Shown here piece after piece: positions 54,791 to 63,631 of a stretch of 64,000 bases of DNA (the first letter of the stretch is position 1; every line of letters starts with the position of its first letter). The notes below the pieces were generated by a model, which saw nothing but the letters and a program-made list of their open reading frames with translations, had not been told where the DNA came from and made no database searches. Origin of the DNA: Nocardia vermiculata NBRC 100427 (lineage in GTDB: Bacteria > Actinomycetota > Actinomycetes > Mycobacteriales > Mycobacteriaceae); the NCBI RefSeq assembly GCF_001613265.1, contig NZ_BDCA01000005.1, forward strand, positions 62,001-126,000, read 5' to 3'. Position numbers and translations under genes: made by a program.

Positions 54791-54827
54791 CTTACTTTCG
54801 AGTAAGTCTATCTTACTCTGGAGTAAG
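54791..54827. promoter_or_regulatory. Tandem operators CTTACT-N4-AGTAAG x2
   Basis: Two copies at 54791-54806 and 54812-54827, both perfect 6-4-6 palindromes 21 bp apart, so they sit on the same helix face. They lie 47-83 bases before the FadE24 start and overlap likely promoter elements (TAAGAT). Typical for a TetR-type fatty-acid repressor. Confidence 0.75.
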
Positions 54828-54887
54828 AAAGTAGTCGAGAATCCGCGGATCTCACCGTGATCTCGATCCCAGAAGACCCGGAAGACG

Positions 54888-54925
54888 GCGACGCCGCATT
54901 CACCCGAAGGTGACTGCGGCGTCGC
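54888..54925 (-). terminator. Terminator after hisN
   Basis: An 11-bp stem GCGACGCCGCA at 54888-54898 with its complement at 54915-54925. An inner stem TCACC/GGTGA around a CGAA loop extends it with one mismatch. It lies 9 bases after the hisN stop. Confidence 0.72.
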
Positions 54926-54933
54926 GTGGTGTG

Positions 54934-55719
54934 TCAGCGGCGCAGGGTGCGCAGGACCGAATCGTGCAGCAGTCCGTTGGTTGCGACCGCGCTGCCGTGA
55001 TGCGGGCCGGGGGTGCCGTCCAGCGCGGTGAAGCGCCCACCCGCCTCGCGGACCAGCACATCCAGCGCGGCCAGATCCCAGAGCGAGACCTCCGGCTCGG
55101 TCGCGATATCCACCGCGCCCTCGGCGAGCAGGCAGTAGGAGAAGAAGTCGCCGTAGCCGCGGGTACGCCACACCTGATCGGTCAGGTCGATCAACTGATC
55201 GCGCAGGCCGAGGTCCCGCCAGCCGGACAGACTGGAGATGGCGAGGCTGGCCGAGTTCAACCCGCTCACCGCGGAGACCGCGATCTGCTTCGCCGCGCCT
55301 GCCTCGAAGCTGGCCCACGCGCCCGAACCCGTCGCGGCCCACCAGCGTCGTGACAGTGCGGGCGCACTGACCACCCCGGCCACCGGTACACCGTCCTGCA
55401 GCAGGGCGATCAGAGTCGCCCAGACCGGAACCCCGCGCACGAAGTTCTTGGTGCCGTCGATCGGATCGATCACCCACTGCCGGCCGGTGAATTCGGCCGC
55501 ACCGCCGAATTCCTCGCCCAGCACCGCATCATTGGGCCGGCGTTCGATCAGTGTCTCCCGCAGCGCCCGTTCGACCGCCAGATCCGCATCCGAGACCGGG
55601 GTCAGATCCGGTTTGCTGTCGACCTTCAGGTCCAGGGCGCCGAAGCGCGCCCGAGTGATCGCATCGGCCTCATCGGCCAACCGCAGGGCAAGTTCCAGAT
55701 CGCCGGCATGCTCGTTCAC
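54934..55719 (-). CDS. hisN: Histidinol-phosphatase, inositol-monophosphatase fold
   Basis: A 261-residue protein of the IMPase family: [57 protein letters not shown], and [24 protein letters not shown], with the three metal-binding sites intact. It matches actinobacterial HisN, which removes phosphate from L-histidinol phosphate. In M. tuberculosis hisN lies in the same region as fadE24, consistent with this order. A broader sugar phosphatase role cannot be excluded. Confidence 0.87.
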   Translation of the reverse strand: MNEHAGDLELALRLADEADAITRARFGALDLKVDSKPDLTPVSDADLAVERALRETLIERRPNDAVLGEEFGGAAEFTGRQWVIDPIDGTKNFVRGVPVWATLIALLQDGVPVAGVVSAPALSRRWWAATGSGAWASFEAGAAKQIAVSAVSGLNSASLAISSLSGWRDLGLRDQLIDLTDQVWRTRGYGDFFSYCLLAEGAVDIATEPEVSLWDLAALDVLVREAGGRFTALDGTPGPHHGSAVATNGLLHDSVLRTLRR

Positions 55720-55786
55720 AGGGCAACCTTAGAGGTCGCGGCCGTCACGGGCCGCTGTGGCCGGTCCCGGCGCAGCGATCGCAGCC

Positions 55787-56596
55787 CTACTGCTGCTGCG
55801 GATTCCATATCGACGGCCAGTCCTTCCCGCGCAGTGTCGCGTCGGTGCCGCCGTCGCAGAACATGATCGATCCGACACAGAAAGCGGATTTGTCCGACAG
55901 CAGGAACGCCGCGAGTTCGGCGATCTCCTCGGGGCGCCCGGCCCGGCCGATCGGGGTCATCGCGAGGAACTGCTTCATCCCCTCACCGGTGAGCGCGTCC
56001 TTGCTGCCCTCCTGCGTCATCGGAGTGTCGATGATGCCCGGCGCGATGGCGTTGAGGCGGATTCCGTCGGCGATGTAGTCCGCGCACTTGGTCCGGGCAT
56101 ACCAGGCCAGGGCCGCTTTGGTGGCCGGATAGGCCAGGATGGCGGCGCGATCGCCGAAGGTCTCCGCGACACCGCGGGCCCGCTCCTCGTCGCCGGCCAG
56201 GCAGGCGTCGGCCAGCTCCGCAGGCCACATCGGCTGAGTGGTGGTGGAGTTCGACGACACCAGCACCACCGAGGCGGAACCCGCTGCCTTAAGCAGCGGC
56301 CGCAGGCCTTCGAGCAGGCCGATGGCGCCGAAATAGTTCACCGAGACCAGCAGGCCGCCGGGCCGTCCGGTGGCCGCGGCCACACCGGCGAACGGCAGAA
56401 AGCCGTCCAGGCGTCCGTTGCTGATCCGCGCGATCTCCGCGATCGCGTTGGCCCGGCCCTCCGCGGTCCCCAGATCCGCATTCACCTCGGCATTGTGCAG
56501 ATCGACACCGATGATCCGGTGGCCTTCCTTCTCCAGATGCGCGGCGACAGCGGCGCCGATGCCCGACGCGCTACCTGTTACGGCGATGGTCCCCAT
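55787..56596 (-). CDS. Short-chain dehydrogenase/reductase
   Basis: A 269-residue Rossmann-fold protein from ATG 56596, with GGAGG before it. TGSASGIG binds the cofactor, and the YPATK motif gives the catalytic Tyr/Lys with a serine in SSNS. GAIAPGI-type segment (LNAIAPGIIDTPMTQEG) is normal. The substrate is unknown. Confidence 0.9.
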   Translation of the reverse strand: MGTIAVTGSASGIGAAVAAHLEKEGHRIIGVDLHNAEVNADLGTAEGRANAIAEIARISNGRLDGFLPFAGVAAATGRPGGLLVSVNYFGAIGLLEGLRPLLKAAGSASVVLVSSNSTTTQPMWPAELADACLAGDEERARGVAETFGDRAAILAYPATKAALAWYARTKCADYIADGIRLNAIAPGIIDTPMTQEGSKDALTGEGMKQFLAMTPIGRAGRPEEIAELAAFLLSDKSAFCVGSIMFCDGGTDATLRGKDWPSIWNPQQQ

Positions 56597-56785
56597 CGGC
56601 CCTCCTGTTTCGGCTGGAAGAACTATGAATCGGATAGTCGATGCCGAGACTAGTTGTCCGCGCGCCGGTCGGGGCGCACCGAACCACTGAGCGGGCGCCG
56701 GTGCGCGCTGCCCACCGCGCTGGTCCGGGCGTCCTGTGCCGTGCACCCTGCCGCTGCCCGCGGGCAAGTTCCCACGCCGGACGAC

Positions 56786-57373
56786 TCAGGCCGCGGTCCG
56801 TGCGGCAGTCAGGGCTACAGCCCACCAATGCAATTGGTCGAGCATGCCGGCAGCCGCAGCCTCGTGAACGGCGGGGTCCGTCAGACGTCCGTCGGCATCG
56901 AACAGTTGGTAGTAGCGCGGGAAGGATACGTAGTCACGCACCGTGTGGGCGTCGAGTTCGGCGAATACCTGCCGCAAGTGGGCGATGGCATTGAGTCCGC
57001 CGCCGGCACCGCTGTAGCCGACGAAACCGACCGCTTTACGGCTCCACTCGGTGTAATGCCAGTCGATCGCGGTCTTGATCGAGGCCGGATAGCTGTTGTT
57101 GATATCCGGAGTGACGACGACGATCGCATCGGCGGCGGCCAGGCTCGCGGTCAGCTCGGCCATCCCGGCCGGGCGCAGCGGATCGGGGTCCATCCGCAAA
57201 GGTGTCGCCGGCAGCGCCACGGGCAACTCGGCCTCGGCCAAGTCGATCAGATCGACCTCGAAGCCTTCGTGCCGGCGGGCCTGTTCGGCGAACCAGTCGC
57301 CCACCACCGGCCCGAACCGGCCTTCCCGGACGCTGGCGACGACGACGGTGAGACGCAGTGTGTTGCTGGACAT
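56786..57373 (-). CDS. NADPH-dependent FMN reductase-like protein
   Basis: A 195-residue flavodoxin-fold protein: LTVVVASVREGRFGPVVGDWF, DAIVVVTPDINNSYPASIKTAIDWHYTEW, VGFVGYSGAGGGLNAIAHLRQVF, matching the NADPH-FMN reductase group. It likely reduces flavins or quinones. It is divergent from an XRE regulator, with 133 bp between them. Confidence 0.88.
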   Translation of the reverse strand: MSSNTLRLTVVVASVREGRFGPVVGDWFAEQARRHEGFEVDLIDLAEAELPVALPATPLRMDPDPLRPAGMAELTASLAAADAIVVVTPDINNSYPASIKTAIDWHYTEWSRKAVGFVGYSGAGGGLNAIAHLRQVFAELDAHTVRDYVSFPRYYQLFDADGRLTDPAVHEAAAAGMLDQLHWWAVALTAARTAA

Positions 57374-57450
57374 TCCATAGCTCCTTCGAAGTCACGGCTA
57401 TCGCTGTGCGGAACTCTGCCTGGCCTGCGCACTCGCAGGGAGCCCGCTGC

Positions 57451-57498
57451 GAGGGTGGTAGCGACAGGGACACCCTCCGGGCGTATTGCGTTGCTACC
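57451..57498. promoter_or_regulatory. Inverted repeats in the FMN reductase/XRE divergent gap
   Basis: GAGGGTG (57451-57457) pairs with CACCCTC (57471-57477) and GGTAGC (57457-57462) pairs with GCTACC (57493-57498). The latter is 8 bp before the XRE start and may be an autorepressor site. Confidence 0.45.
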
Positions 57499-57506
57499 GT
57501 CGATTC

Positions 57507-58364
57507 GTGAGCGACAACGAGCTCGGCCTGTTTCTGCGCACCCGACGCGAAGCCGTGACGCCCGTAGCGGTCGGCCTGCCGTCCGGGACGCGTCGGCGTA
57601 CGCCCGGACTGCGCCGCGCCGAACTGGCCACTCTCGCCGGGGTCAGTGTGGAATATCTGATCCGACTCGAACAGGGGCGCGATCGGCACCCGTCCGCCGG
57701 TGTGCTGAGCGCACTCGCGGACGCTCTGCGGCTGAGCCCGAGCGAGCGGGTGCAACTGCACCGACTGGTGAAATCGGCGGACCCGGGATTCAGCTGTACC
57801 GGCGGAGCCCAGCCGAACCGCGTGGTTCGGCCTGCGGTCCAAGTCGTCCTCGACCGGCTGGCGCCCGGCCCGGCCGCCCTCTTCAATCGCCTGGGCGAGG
57901 TCTTGAGCTGCACCGACGGGTACCAGGCGCTGGTCGGTGGCACCGGCCTGTTCGACGACGGCGTGCCCGCCTCCTACCCGCGCTGGCTGTTCACCGACCC
58001 CCGTGCGCGAACGATCTATCCCGACTGGGAGCAGCGCGCCGACCTGGCGGTGGCCACGTTGAAGGCCGGGCCGTTCCGTTCCGATCCCACGATCGCCGTC
58101 CTGGTCGATGAGCTGGCACTGCTGGTCGGCGAGGAATTCACTCGCCGGGTGGCCGAGATCGCGGGCTTGCCCGACAGCAGTGGCATCGACCGGATGGAAC
58201 ATCCGGAAGCGGGGCCGCTGCGGCTGGCCTACGAGCGTCTGGACCTGTCCGCCGACGACGATCAATACATTCAGGTTCTGCTGCCTGCCGACCAGGCGAC
58301 GTCCGCCGCGCTCGACGGGTTGCTCGGGCGGCGGCCGGGTGGATTGCGAGCGGTATCGGGCTGA
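57507..58364 (+). CDS. XRE-family regulator with MmyB-like ligand domain
   Basis: A 285-residue protein from GTG 57507. The N-terminal region ([71 protein letters not shown]) is an HTH_31 XRE domain, and the remainder is an MmyB-like ligand-binding domain ([50 protein letters not shown]). These are common actinobacterial sensors of lipids or acids. It is divergent from the FMN reductase gene, its likely target. Confidence 0.9.
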   Translation: MSDNELGLFLRTRREAVTPVAVGLPSGTRRRTPGLRRAELATLAGVSVEYLIRLEQGRDRHPSAGVLSALADALRLSPSERVQLHRLVKSADPGFSCTGGAQPNRVVRPAVQVVLDRLAPGPAALFNRLGEVLSCTDGYQALVGGTGLFDDGVPASYPRWLFTDPRARTIYPDWEQRADLAVATLKAGPFRSDPTIAVLVDELALLVGEEFTRRVAEIAGLPDSSGIDRMEHPEAGPLRLAYERLDLSADDDQYIQVLLPADQATSAALDGLLGRRPGGLRAVSG

Positions 58365-58504
58365 GCGACCGGAGGCCGGTGGTCCGCCGGCCGACCGGTG
58401 GCGGGCAGGTGGACCGGGTTCACACTGCGGGGACGTCGAGGCCCTCCGGCGGCGCCGATCGCCGCATTTCACCCGCTACCGCACGACCGGTAGATTGGGG
58501 CACC

Positions 58505-59617
58505 GTGCATCCTGACGTTTCCGCTGATCTCGCCGAACTCGACACCACGTTGAAGACTGTCGAGTCGGTACTCGACGTCGACGAGCTACGCCGGCGCATC
58601 GATGAACTCGAACACCAGGCCGCCGACCCGGAGCTCTGGAACAACCAGGAACACGCCCAGCAGGTCACCAGCGAGCTGTCGCATGCGCAGGGAGAGTTGC
58701 GCCGGGTCACCGAGCTGCGGCAGCGGCTCGACGATCTGCCGGTGCTCTACGAGCTGGCCGAAGAAGAAGAGGGTGAGGCCCGCACGGCCGCACTCGCCGA
58801 TGCCGACGCCGACCGCGCCACGCTGCACGCCGATGTGGAGGCGATGGAGGTCCGCACGCTGCTGTCGGGGGAGTACGACAAGCGCGAAGCGCTGGTCAAC
58901 ATCCGCTCCGGTGCCGGCGGCGTGGACGCCGCCGACTGGGCCCAGATGCTGATGCGTATGTATGTGCGCTGGGCCGAGCGGCACAAGTACCCGGTCGAGA
59001 TCTACGACACCTCCTACGCCGAGGAGGCGGGCATCAAGAGCGCCACCTTCGCGGTGAAGGTGCCCTACGCCTACGGCACGCTGTCGGTGGAGATGGGGAC
59101 GCATCGGCTGGTGCGGATCAGTCCGTTCGACAACCAGGGGCGCCGCCAGACCTCCTTCGCCGAGGTCGAGGTGCTGCCCGTGGTCGAGACCACCGACCAC
59201 ATCGACATCCCGGAGAACGAGGTCCGCGTCGACGTCTACCGTTCGTCCGGGCCCGGTGGGCAGAGCGTCAACACCACCGATTCGGCGGTACGTCTGACAC
59301 ACGTCCCGACCGGCATCGTCGTCACTTGTCAGAACGAGAAGTCGCAGCTGCAGAACAAGATCTCGGCGATGCGGGTGCTGCAGGCCAAACTGCTGGAGCG
59401 CAAGCGCCAGGAGGAGCGCGCCCAGATGGATGCGCTCAAGACCAACGAGGGCGCTTCCTGGGGTAACCAGATGCGCTCCTACGTGCTGCACCCGTATCAG
59501 ATGGTGAAGGATCTGCGCACGAACTTCGAGGTGAACAATCCGTCCACCGTTCTCGATGGTGATATCGACGGTTTCATCGAAGAGGGAATCCGCTGGCGGA
59601 TGCGCCAAGATGCGTGA
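58505..59617 (+). CDS. prfB: Peptide chain release factor 2
   Basis: A 370-residue class I release factor recognising UGA and [13 protein letters not shown] holds the catalytic GGQ and [14 protein letters not shown] contains the SPF codon-recognition loop. It starts with GTG 58505. Unlike E. coli prfB there is no in-frame stop with a frameshift, and the frame is continuous. It leads a run to mscS, ftsE and ftsX as in mycobacteria. Confidence 0.97.
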   Translation: MHPDVSADLAELDTTLKTVESVLDVDELRRRIDELEHQAADPELWNNQEHAQQVTSELSHAQGELRRVTELRQRLDDLPVLYELAEEEEGEARTAALADADADRATLHADVEAMEVRTLLSGEYDKREALVNIRSGAGGVDAADWAQMLMRMYVRWAERHKYPVEIYDTSYAEEAGIKSATFAVKVPYAYGTLSVEMGTHRLVRISPFDNQGRRQTSFAEVEVLPVVETTDHIDIPENEVRVDVYRSSGPGGQSVNTTDSAVRLTHVPTGIVVTCQNEKSQLQNKISAMRVLQAKLLERKRQEERAQMDALKTNEGASWGNQMRSYVLHPYQMVKDLRTNFEVNNPSTVLDGDIDGFIEEGIRWRMRQDA

Positions 59618-59776
59618 TACGGGCGAATAGTGCGCTACTCCGGCAGCGCTTTTTCGCCTATCACGGGACTATCACGATGTCGCTTTCCGGCGGTAGCGTA
59701 GTAGTCTGTGTGCCGTGTGGTCGGTCGCTGAGATGACTTGTGTCGGTACGTGCTCCGGACCGGAAGGGATGTACCG

Positions 59777-60634
59777 ATGACGGCGGATCTCGCGGCCGGT
59801 ACGGGCGCCGATTTCACGAATTGGCTGCGCGGCAGCGGTCTCGAGGTCGTGCTGCTGATCATCGGCGCCATGCTGTTCAGCCGGCTCGCGACGTTCGTAC
59901 GCAACCGGATCACCCGCCGCATCGATTCCGGCTTCCAGAGCAGTGATTCGCTGGTACGCACCGAGGCGGCCAAGCATCGGCACGCGCTGGCGCAGGTCAT
60001 CACCTGGGTGGTGCTGTCCATCGTCTACTTCCTGGTGGCACTGGAAGTTCTCAAGCGCCTGGGCTTTCAGCTCAGCGGCCTGGTCGCGCCCGCCGCGGTG
60101 CTCGGCGCCGCGCTGGGTTTCGGCGCGCAGCGCATCGTGCAGGATCTGCTTGCCGGATTCTTCCTGATCACCGAGCGACAGTACGGATTCGGTGACGTGG
60201 TGCAGATCTCGGTTACCGGGCAGTCGGTACCCGCCGAGGGCACTGTGGAGGATGTCACGCTGCGCATCACCACGCTGCGCAATCCGGACGGTGAAGTGAT
60301 CATCGTCCCGAACGGTCAGATCGTGAAAGTGACCAATTTGTCCAAGGATTGGGCACGTGCCGCGATCGACGTCCCGGTACCCGTGACCGCCGACATCACC
60401 AAGGTCAACGAGATCCTGCACGAAGTGGGGGCCAAGGCGTTCCAGGATCGCCGGCTGAAGACGCTGCTGCTGGACGAGCCGACCGTCATGGGCTTGGAAG
60501 ACCTCACCGTCGACCAGATGAACATCCGCATGGTGGCGCGCACCCTGCCGGGCAAGCAATTCGATGTCGGACGTGAGCTGCGTGTGCGAGTAGCCGCCGC
60601 GCTGCGCCGGGAGGGTTTGAGTGAAAACGCGTAA
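59777..60634 (+). CDS. Small-conductance mechanosensitive channel, MscS family
   Basis: A 285-residue membrane protein from ATG 59777, with GGAAGGGA upstream. There are three membrane helices, with a pore-lining helix GAALGFGAQRIVQDLLAGFFLITERQYGFGDVVQI rich in Gly and Ala. A beta domain follows (EGTVEDVTLRITTLRNPDGEVIIVPNGQIVKVTNLSKDWARAAIDVPVPV). It releases solutes under hypo-osmotic tension. It precedes a small ORF and ftsE. Its stop overlaps the small ORF by 14 bases. Confidence 0.9.
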   Translation: MTADLAAGTGADFTNWLRGSGLEVVLLIIGAMLFSRLATFVRNRITRRIDSGFQSSDSLVRTEAAKHRHALAQVITWVVLSIVYFLVALEVLKRLGFQLSGLVAPAAVLGAALGFGAQRIVQDLLAGFFLITERQYGFGDVVQISVTGQSVPAEGTVEDVTLRITTLRNPDGEVIIVPNGQIVKVTNLSKDWARAAIDVPVPVTADITKVNEILHEVGAKAFQDRRLKTLLLDEPTVMGLEDLTVDQMNIRMVARTLPGKQFDVGRELRVRVAAALRREGLSENA

Positions 60635-60779
60635 ATCGACGGCGGTCCTGCTCAGTGTGTGGGTCGCCACCCTGGTTCTGTACGTATTCGTGAAACCGCC
60701 GACCACGGAACAGACGGGTTTCACCAAGATCGCCGATACCGTTTCCAAAGCATCGCTGACATCCGATCACGGTCACTGA
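60621..60779 (+). CDS. Small 52-residue membrane protein between mscS and ftsE
   Basis: GTG 60621 is preceded by GGGAGG and overlaps the end of mscS. The product begins KTRKSTAVLLSVWVATLVLYVFVKPP and has one membrane helix (residues 8-25) and a polar tail ending DHGH. It is conserved in position with a small gene (Rv3103c-type slot) before ftsE in mycobacteria, though that gene is longer. Function unknown. Confidence 0.65.
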   Translation: MKTRKSTAVLLSVWVATLVLYVFVKPPTTEQTGFTKIADTVSKASLTSDHGH

Positions 60780-60806
60780 CGGCTTTCCTGGCTACACTGG
60801 CAAATC

Positions 60807-61496
60807 GTGATCACTCTGCGGAACGTCACCAAGTCGTATAAAACCTCGACGCGACCCGCACTGGACAATGTTTCGGTGGAAGTCGACAAGGGCGAGTTCG
60901 TGTTCATTATCGGACCGTCCGGGTCGGGCAAATCGACGTTCATGCAGTTGCTGCTGAAAGAGGTCAAACCGTCGGCCGGTGAGGTGCATGTCGCCGATTT
61001 CCGGGTGGACCGGCTGCCGGGGCGGCGGGTGCCCAAGCTCCGTCAGCGGATCGGCTGCGTCTTCCAGGACTTCCGGCTGCTGCAACAGAAGACCGTCGAA
61101 CAGAACGTGGCGTTCGCGCTCGAGGTGATCGGCAAGAATCGCAGGTTCATCGATCGCGCGGTGCCGGAGGCACTGGACCTGGTGGGGTTGTCCGGTAAAG
61201 CGGACCGGCTGCCCACCGAACTGTCCGGTGGCGAGCAACAGCGGGTGGCACTGGCCCGCGCGTTCGTGAACCGGCCCCTGGTGCTGCTGGCCGACGAACC
61301 CACCGGCAATCTGGACCCCGACACCAGTCAGGACATCATGACGCTGCTGGAACGAATCAACCGCACCGGCACCACGGTGCTGATGGCCACCCACGACAAC
61401 CACATCGTGGACGCGATGCGCCGCCGGGTCGTCGAACTCGACCGCGGCCGGCTGGTTCGCGACGAGGCCACCGGCGTGTACGGGGTGGGCCGGTAA
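60807..61496 (+). CDS. ftsE: Cell division ATP-binding protein FtsE
   Basis: A 229-residue ABC ATPase: Walker A GPSGSGKS (residues 35-42), Q-loop in VFQDFRLL, signature LSGGEQQR, Walker B VLLADEPT and switch His in ATHDN. With FtsX it forms the FtsEX complex that activates peptidoglycan hydrolases at the septum. GTG start; ends overlapping ftsX by one base. Confidence 0.97.
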   Translation: MITLRNVTKSYKTSTRPALDNVSVEVDKGEFVFIIGPSGSGKSTFMQLLLKEVKPSAGEVHVADFRVDRLPGRRVPKLRQRIGCVFQDFRLLQQKTVEQNVAFALEVIGKNRRFIDRAVPEALDLVGLSGKADRLPTELSGGEQQRVALARAFVNRPLVLLADEPTGNLDPDTSQDIMTLLERINRTGTTVLMATHDNHIVDAMRRRVVELDRGRLVRDEATGVYGVGR

Positions 61497-62401
61497 TGCG
61501 CGCGAGCTTCCTGTTCGGCGAGGTCTTCAACGGTCTGCGCCGCAATGTCACCATGACCGTCGCGATGATCCTCACCACCGCGGTGTCGCTGGCCATGCTC
61601 GGCGGCGGCATGCTCGCGGTCCGGATGGCGGACAAGACCGAGACCTACTTCCTGGACCGGCTCGAGGTGCGGCTCTACCTCACCGAGGACATCTCGGCCA
61701 ATGACCCGGACTGCTCGCAGGACACCTGCAAGGCCCTGATGTCGGCGCTCAAGGACGAACCCGGCGTCGAATCGGTGCAGTTCCTCAACCGCGCGGAAGC
61801 CGTCCGCGAGGCCAAGGAGAAGACCTTCAAGGATCAGCCGGAGCTGGCCAAGTACGTCAGCGAGACGCCGCTTCCGGCGTCGCTGCGGGTCAAGATGGCC
61901 GACGCGGGGGAGTACCCGCGGATCTTCCAGGATTTCCAGGGCAAACCGGGTGTCGGATTCGTGCGCAACGACAAGGACATCGTCGACCGGCTGGTGAGCC
62001 TGTTCGACGGTCTGCGCAACGCCGCCTTCGGCCTCGCGGTGCTGCAGGCGCTGGCTGCTCTGCTGCTGATCGCGAACATGGTGCAGATCGCGGCCTTCAC
62101 CCGCCGTGAAGAGGTCGGCATCATGCGCCTGGTCGGTGCCACCCGGTGGTACACCCAGCTGCCGTTCCTCCTGGAGGCGGTGGTCGCGGCGCTGGCCGGT
62201 TCGGTGCTGGCGGTGGTCGGCCTGGTGATCGCCCGGCCCCTGGTCATCGACAAGGCGCTGGGCGATCTGTTCGCCTCGAAGGTCTTTCCGCGCATCACCG
62301 GCGACGACATCGCCATGGTCGCGATGACGGTGGTGCCGGTGGGTATCGTCTTCGCGGCGCTGACCGCCTACGGCACATTGCGGTACTACGTGCGCGAGTA
62401 A
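61496..62401 (+). CDS. ftsX: Cell division membrane protein FtsX
   Basis: A 301-residue permease-like protein with an N-terminal helix (MTVAMILTTAVSLAMLGGGMLAV), an extracellular domain (CSQDTCKALMSALKDEPGVESVQFLNRAEAV, with a Cys pair), and three C-terminal helices (GLAVLQALAALLLIANMVQIAAFTRREEVGIMRLVGATRWYTQLPFLLEA). It anchors FtsE and contacts a peptidoglycan hydrolase. The start shares a base with the ftsE stop. smpB, which usually follows, is absent, and a convergent hydrolase gene takes its place. Confidence 0.97.
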   Translation: MRASFLFGEVFNGLRRNVTMTVAMILTTAVSLAMLGGGMLAVRMADKTETYFLDRLEVRLYLTEDISANDPDCSQDTCKALMSALKDEPGVESVQFLNRAEAVREAKEKTFKDQPELAKYVSETPLPASLRVKMADAGEYPRIFQDFQGKPGVGFVRNDKDIVDRLVSLFDGLRNAAFGLAVLQALAALLLIANMVQIAAFTRREEVGIMRLVGATRWYTQLPFLLEAVVAALAGSVLAVVGLVIARPLVIDKALGDLFASKVFPRITGDDIAMVAMTVVPVGIVFAALTAYGTLRYYVRE

Positions 62402-62429
62402 CGCACCTACTGACGGGCGGCGCCGTCCC

Positions 62430-63308
62430 TCACTCCGCTGTGTGCGCGAGGACCGCAGTGGCAAGTTCCTCGTGTACGTCCGGTGGGAGGGTGTGGCCCA
62501 TTCCGGTCACGATCATCAGGTGTGCATCCGGGATCCGGTCGGCGATCATCGCTCCGTGGCCGGGTTTGGCGGGCTCGTGAGTGCCTTCGACGACCAGGGT
62601 GGGTGTGCGCACCCGGTGCAGTACGCCGACCGGTTCGAAATCGGGCCGGGCGGCTGCTGCCATTCGGTGGTTCGCCACGGCCGAGATATCGCGGGCTCGG
62701 TCGTGGATTCGTTCCTGCAGTTCGTGTGCCGCTATCTCGTCGAACGGCAGCCCGGTGCCGTGGAGCAGGCGCTGCTCGGCGACCATGGCGTCGATGCGGG
62801 CCTGGCGGTCCTCCGGGGGCGCCGCGGGGATGAGTTCGCGGTAGAAGTCGACGAACTCGGGTGCCGGTTCGGGCAGGCTCCCCGCAGGTTGGGCCTGCCC
62901 CAGTAGAGCGCGCATGATGACCTGACCTTCACCACCGCCGAGCGGCGAGGAGCCGATGACGGTCAGTGAGCGCACCCGTTCCGGCCGCTCCACCGCGACG
63001 AGCTGGGCGAGCAGACCGCCCGCCGAATGGCCGACCAGGTGGGCGCTTTCCAGGCCATGCGCGTCCAGCACGCGGTACACGTCGTCCTTGATGTCTTCCC
63101 AGGTGTAGGGCTGGGTGGCGAAGTCGACGGTGTCCGACATTCCGGTGTCGCGGTGGTCGTAGCGGACCACCCGCCGACCGCCGCGGACCAGGCGGTCGAC
63201 GAATTCCTCCGGCCACAAGATGCCCTGCGACATCGACCCCATGATCAACAGGATCGGCGTGTCCCCGGCGGTGCCGAACTCTTCACTCCAGATCTTCACA
63301 TCAGGCAT
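62430..63308 (-). CDS. Alpha/beta hydrolase
   Basis: A 292-residue enzyme from ATG 63308. The nucleophile is Ser95 in GHSAGG, the oxyanion region is LIMGSMSQ, and the His is in GMGHTLPPD. It has the typical order of the aclacinomycin methylesterase/epoxide hydrolase-like group. The substrate is unknown. It is divergent from a TetR gene 324 bp away and convergent with ftsX. Confidence 0.88.
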   Translation of the reverse strand: MPDVKIWSEEFGTAGDTPILLIMGSMSQGILWPEEFVDRLVRGGRRVVRYDHRDTGMSDTVDFATQPYTWEDIKDDVYRVLDAHGLESAHLVGHSAGGLLAQLVAVERPERVRSLTVIGSSPLGGGEGQVIMRALLGQAQPAGSLPEPAPEFVDFYRELIPAAPPEDRQARIDAMVAEQRLLHGTGLPFDEIAAHELQERIHDRARDISAVANHRMAAAARPDFEPVGVLHRVRTPTLVVEGTHEPAKPGHGAMIADRIPDAHLMIVTGMGHTLPPDVHEELATAVLAHTAE

Positions 63309-63631
63309 GTCGTCCTCTTCTGTGGTGCTGTCGCGCACCGGTCGTACTGGTGGTCGGTGGCCGAAGTTTCCCCGGCGAGTGCTATCGGGCGCCGCGCCTG
63401 CTGTGGCGGTGCGTTCCCTTCGCGGCGATTGCCGTGCGTGGCGGCGCCGGACGGGCCGCGCGACGTCGCTGGTTGTTCGGAACGGGGAAGGTGCCGCGTG
63501 GCTTTCGCACAGTGAGCCGGCCTTTCGAGTGTGAGCGGATGGCAGGGGAGTCGACCGGCTCATACCGCTTGTGGTGTAGTACTCTGAATGGAGTGATTTG
63601 AACCGTAGTACTACATATGGAGTGGTGTCAA
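63309..63631. other. Divergent intergenic region, 323 bases
   Basis: It holds the promoters of the hydrolase and the TetR gene. The part nearest tetR has two direct repeats (63576-63595 and 63605-63624). The remainder shows no gene or repeat. Confidence 0.6.
63576..63624 (+). promoter_or_regulatory. Two direct repeats before the TetR gene
   Basis: GTAGTACT-N6-GGAGTG occurs at 63576-63595 and 63605-63624, 29 bp apart. The second contains the tetR ribosome site (GGAG). Duplicated sites of this kind before a tetR start suggest autorepression. Confidence 0.6.

Noticed and set aside
58505..58600. Programmed +1 frameshift in prfB
   Set aside because: No in-frame UGA or slippery CUU-U context; the reading frame is continuous from GTG.
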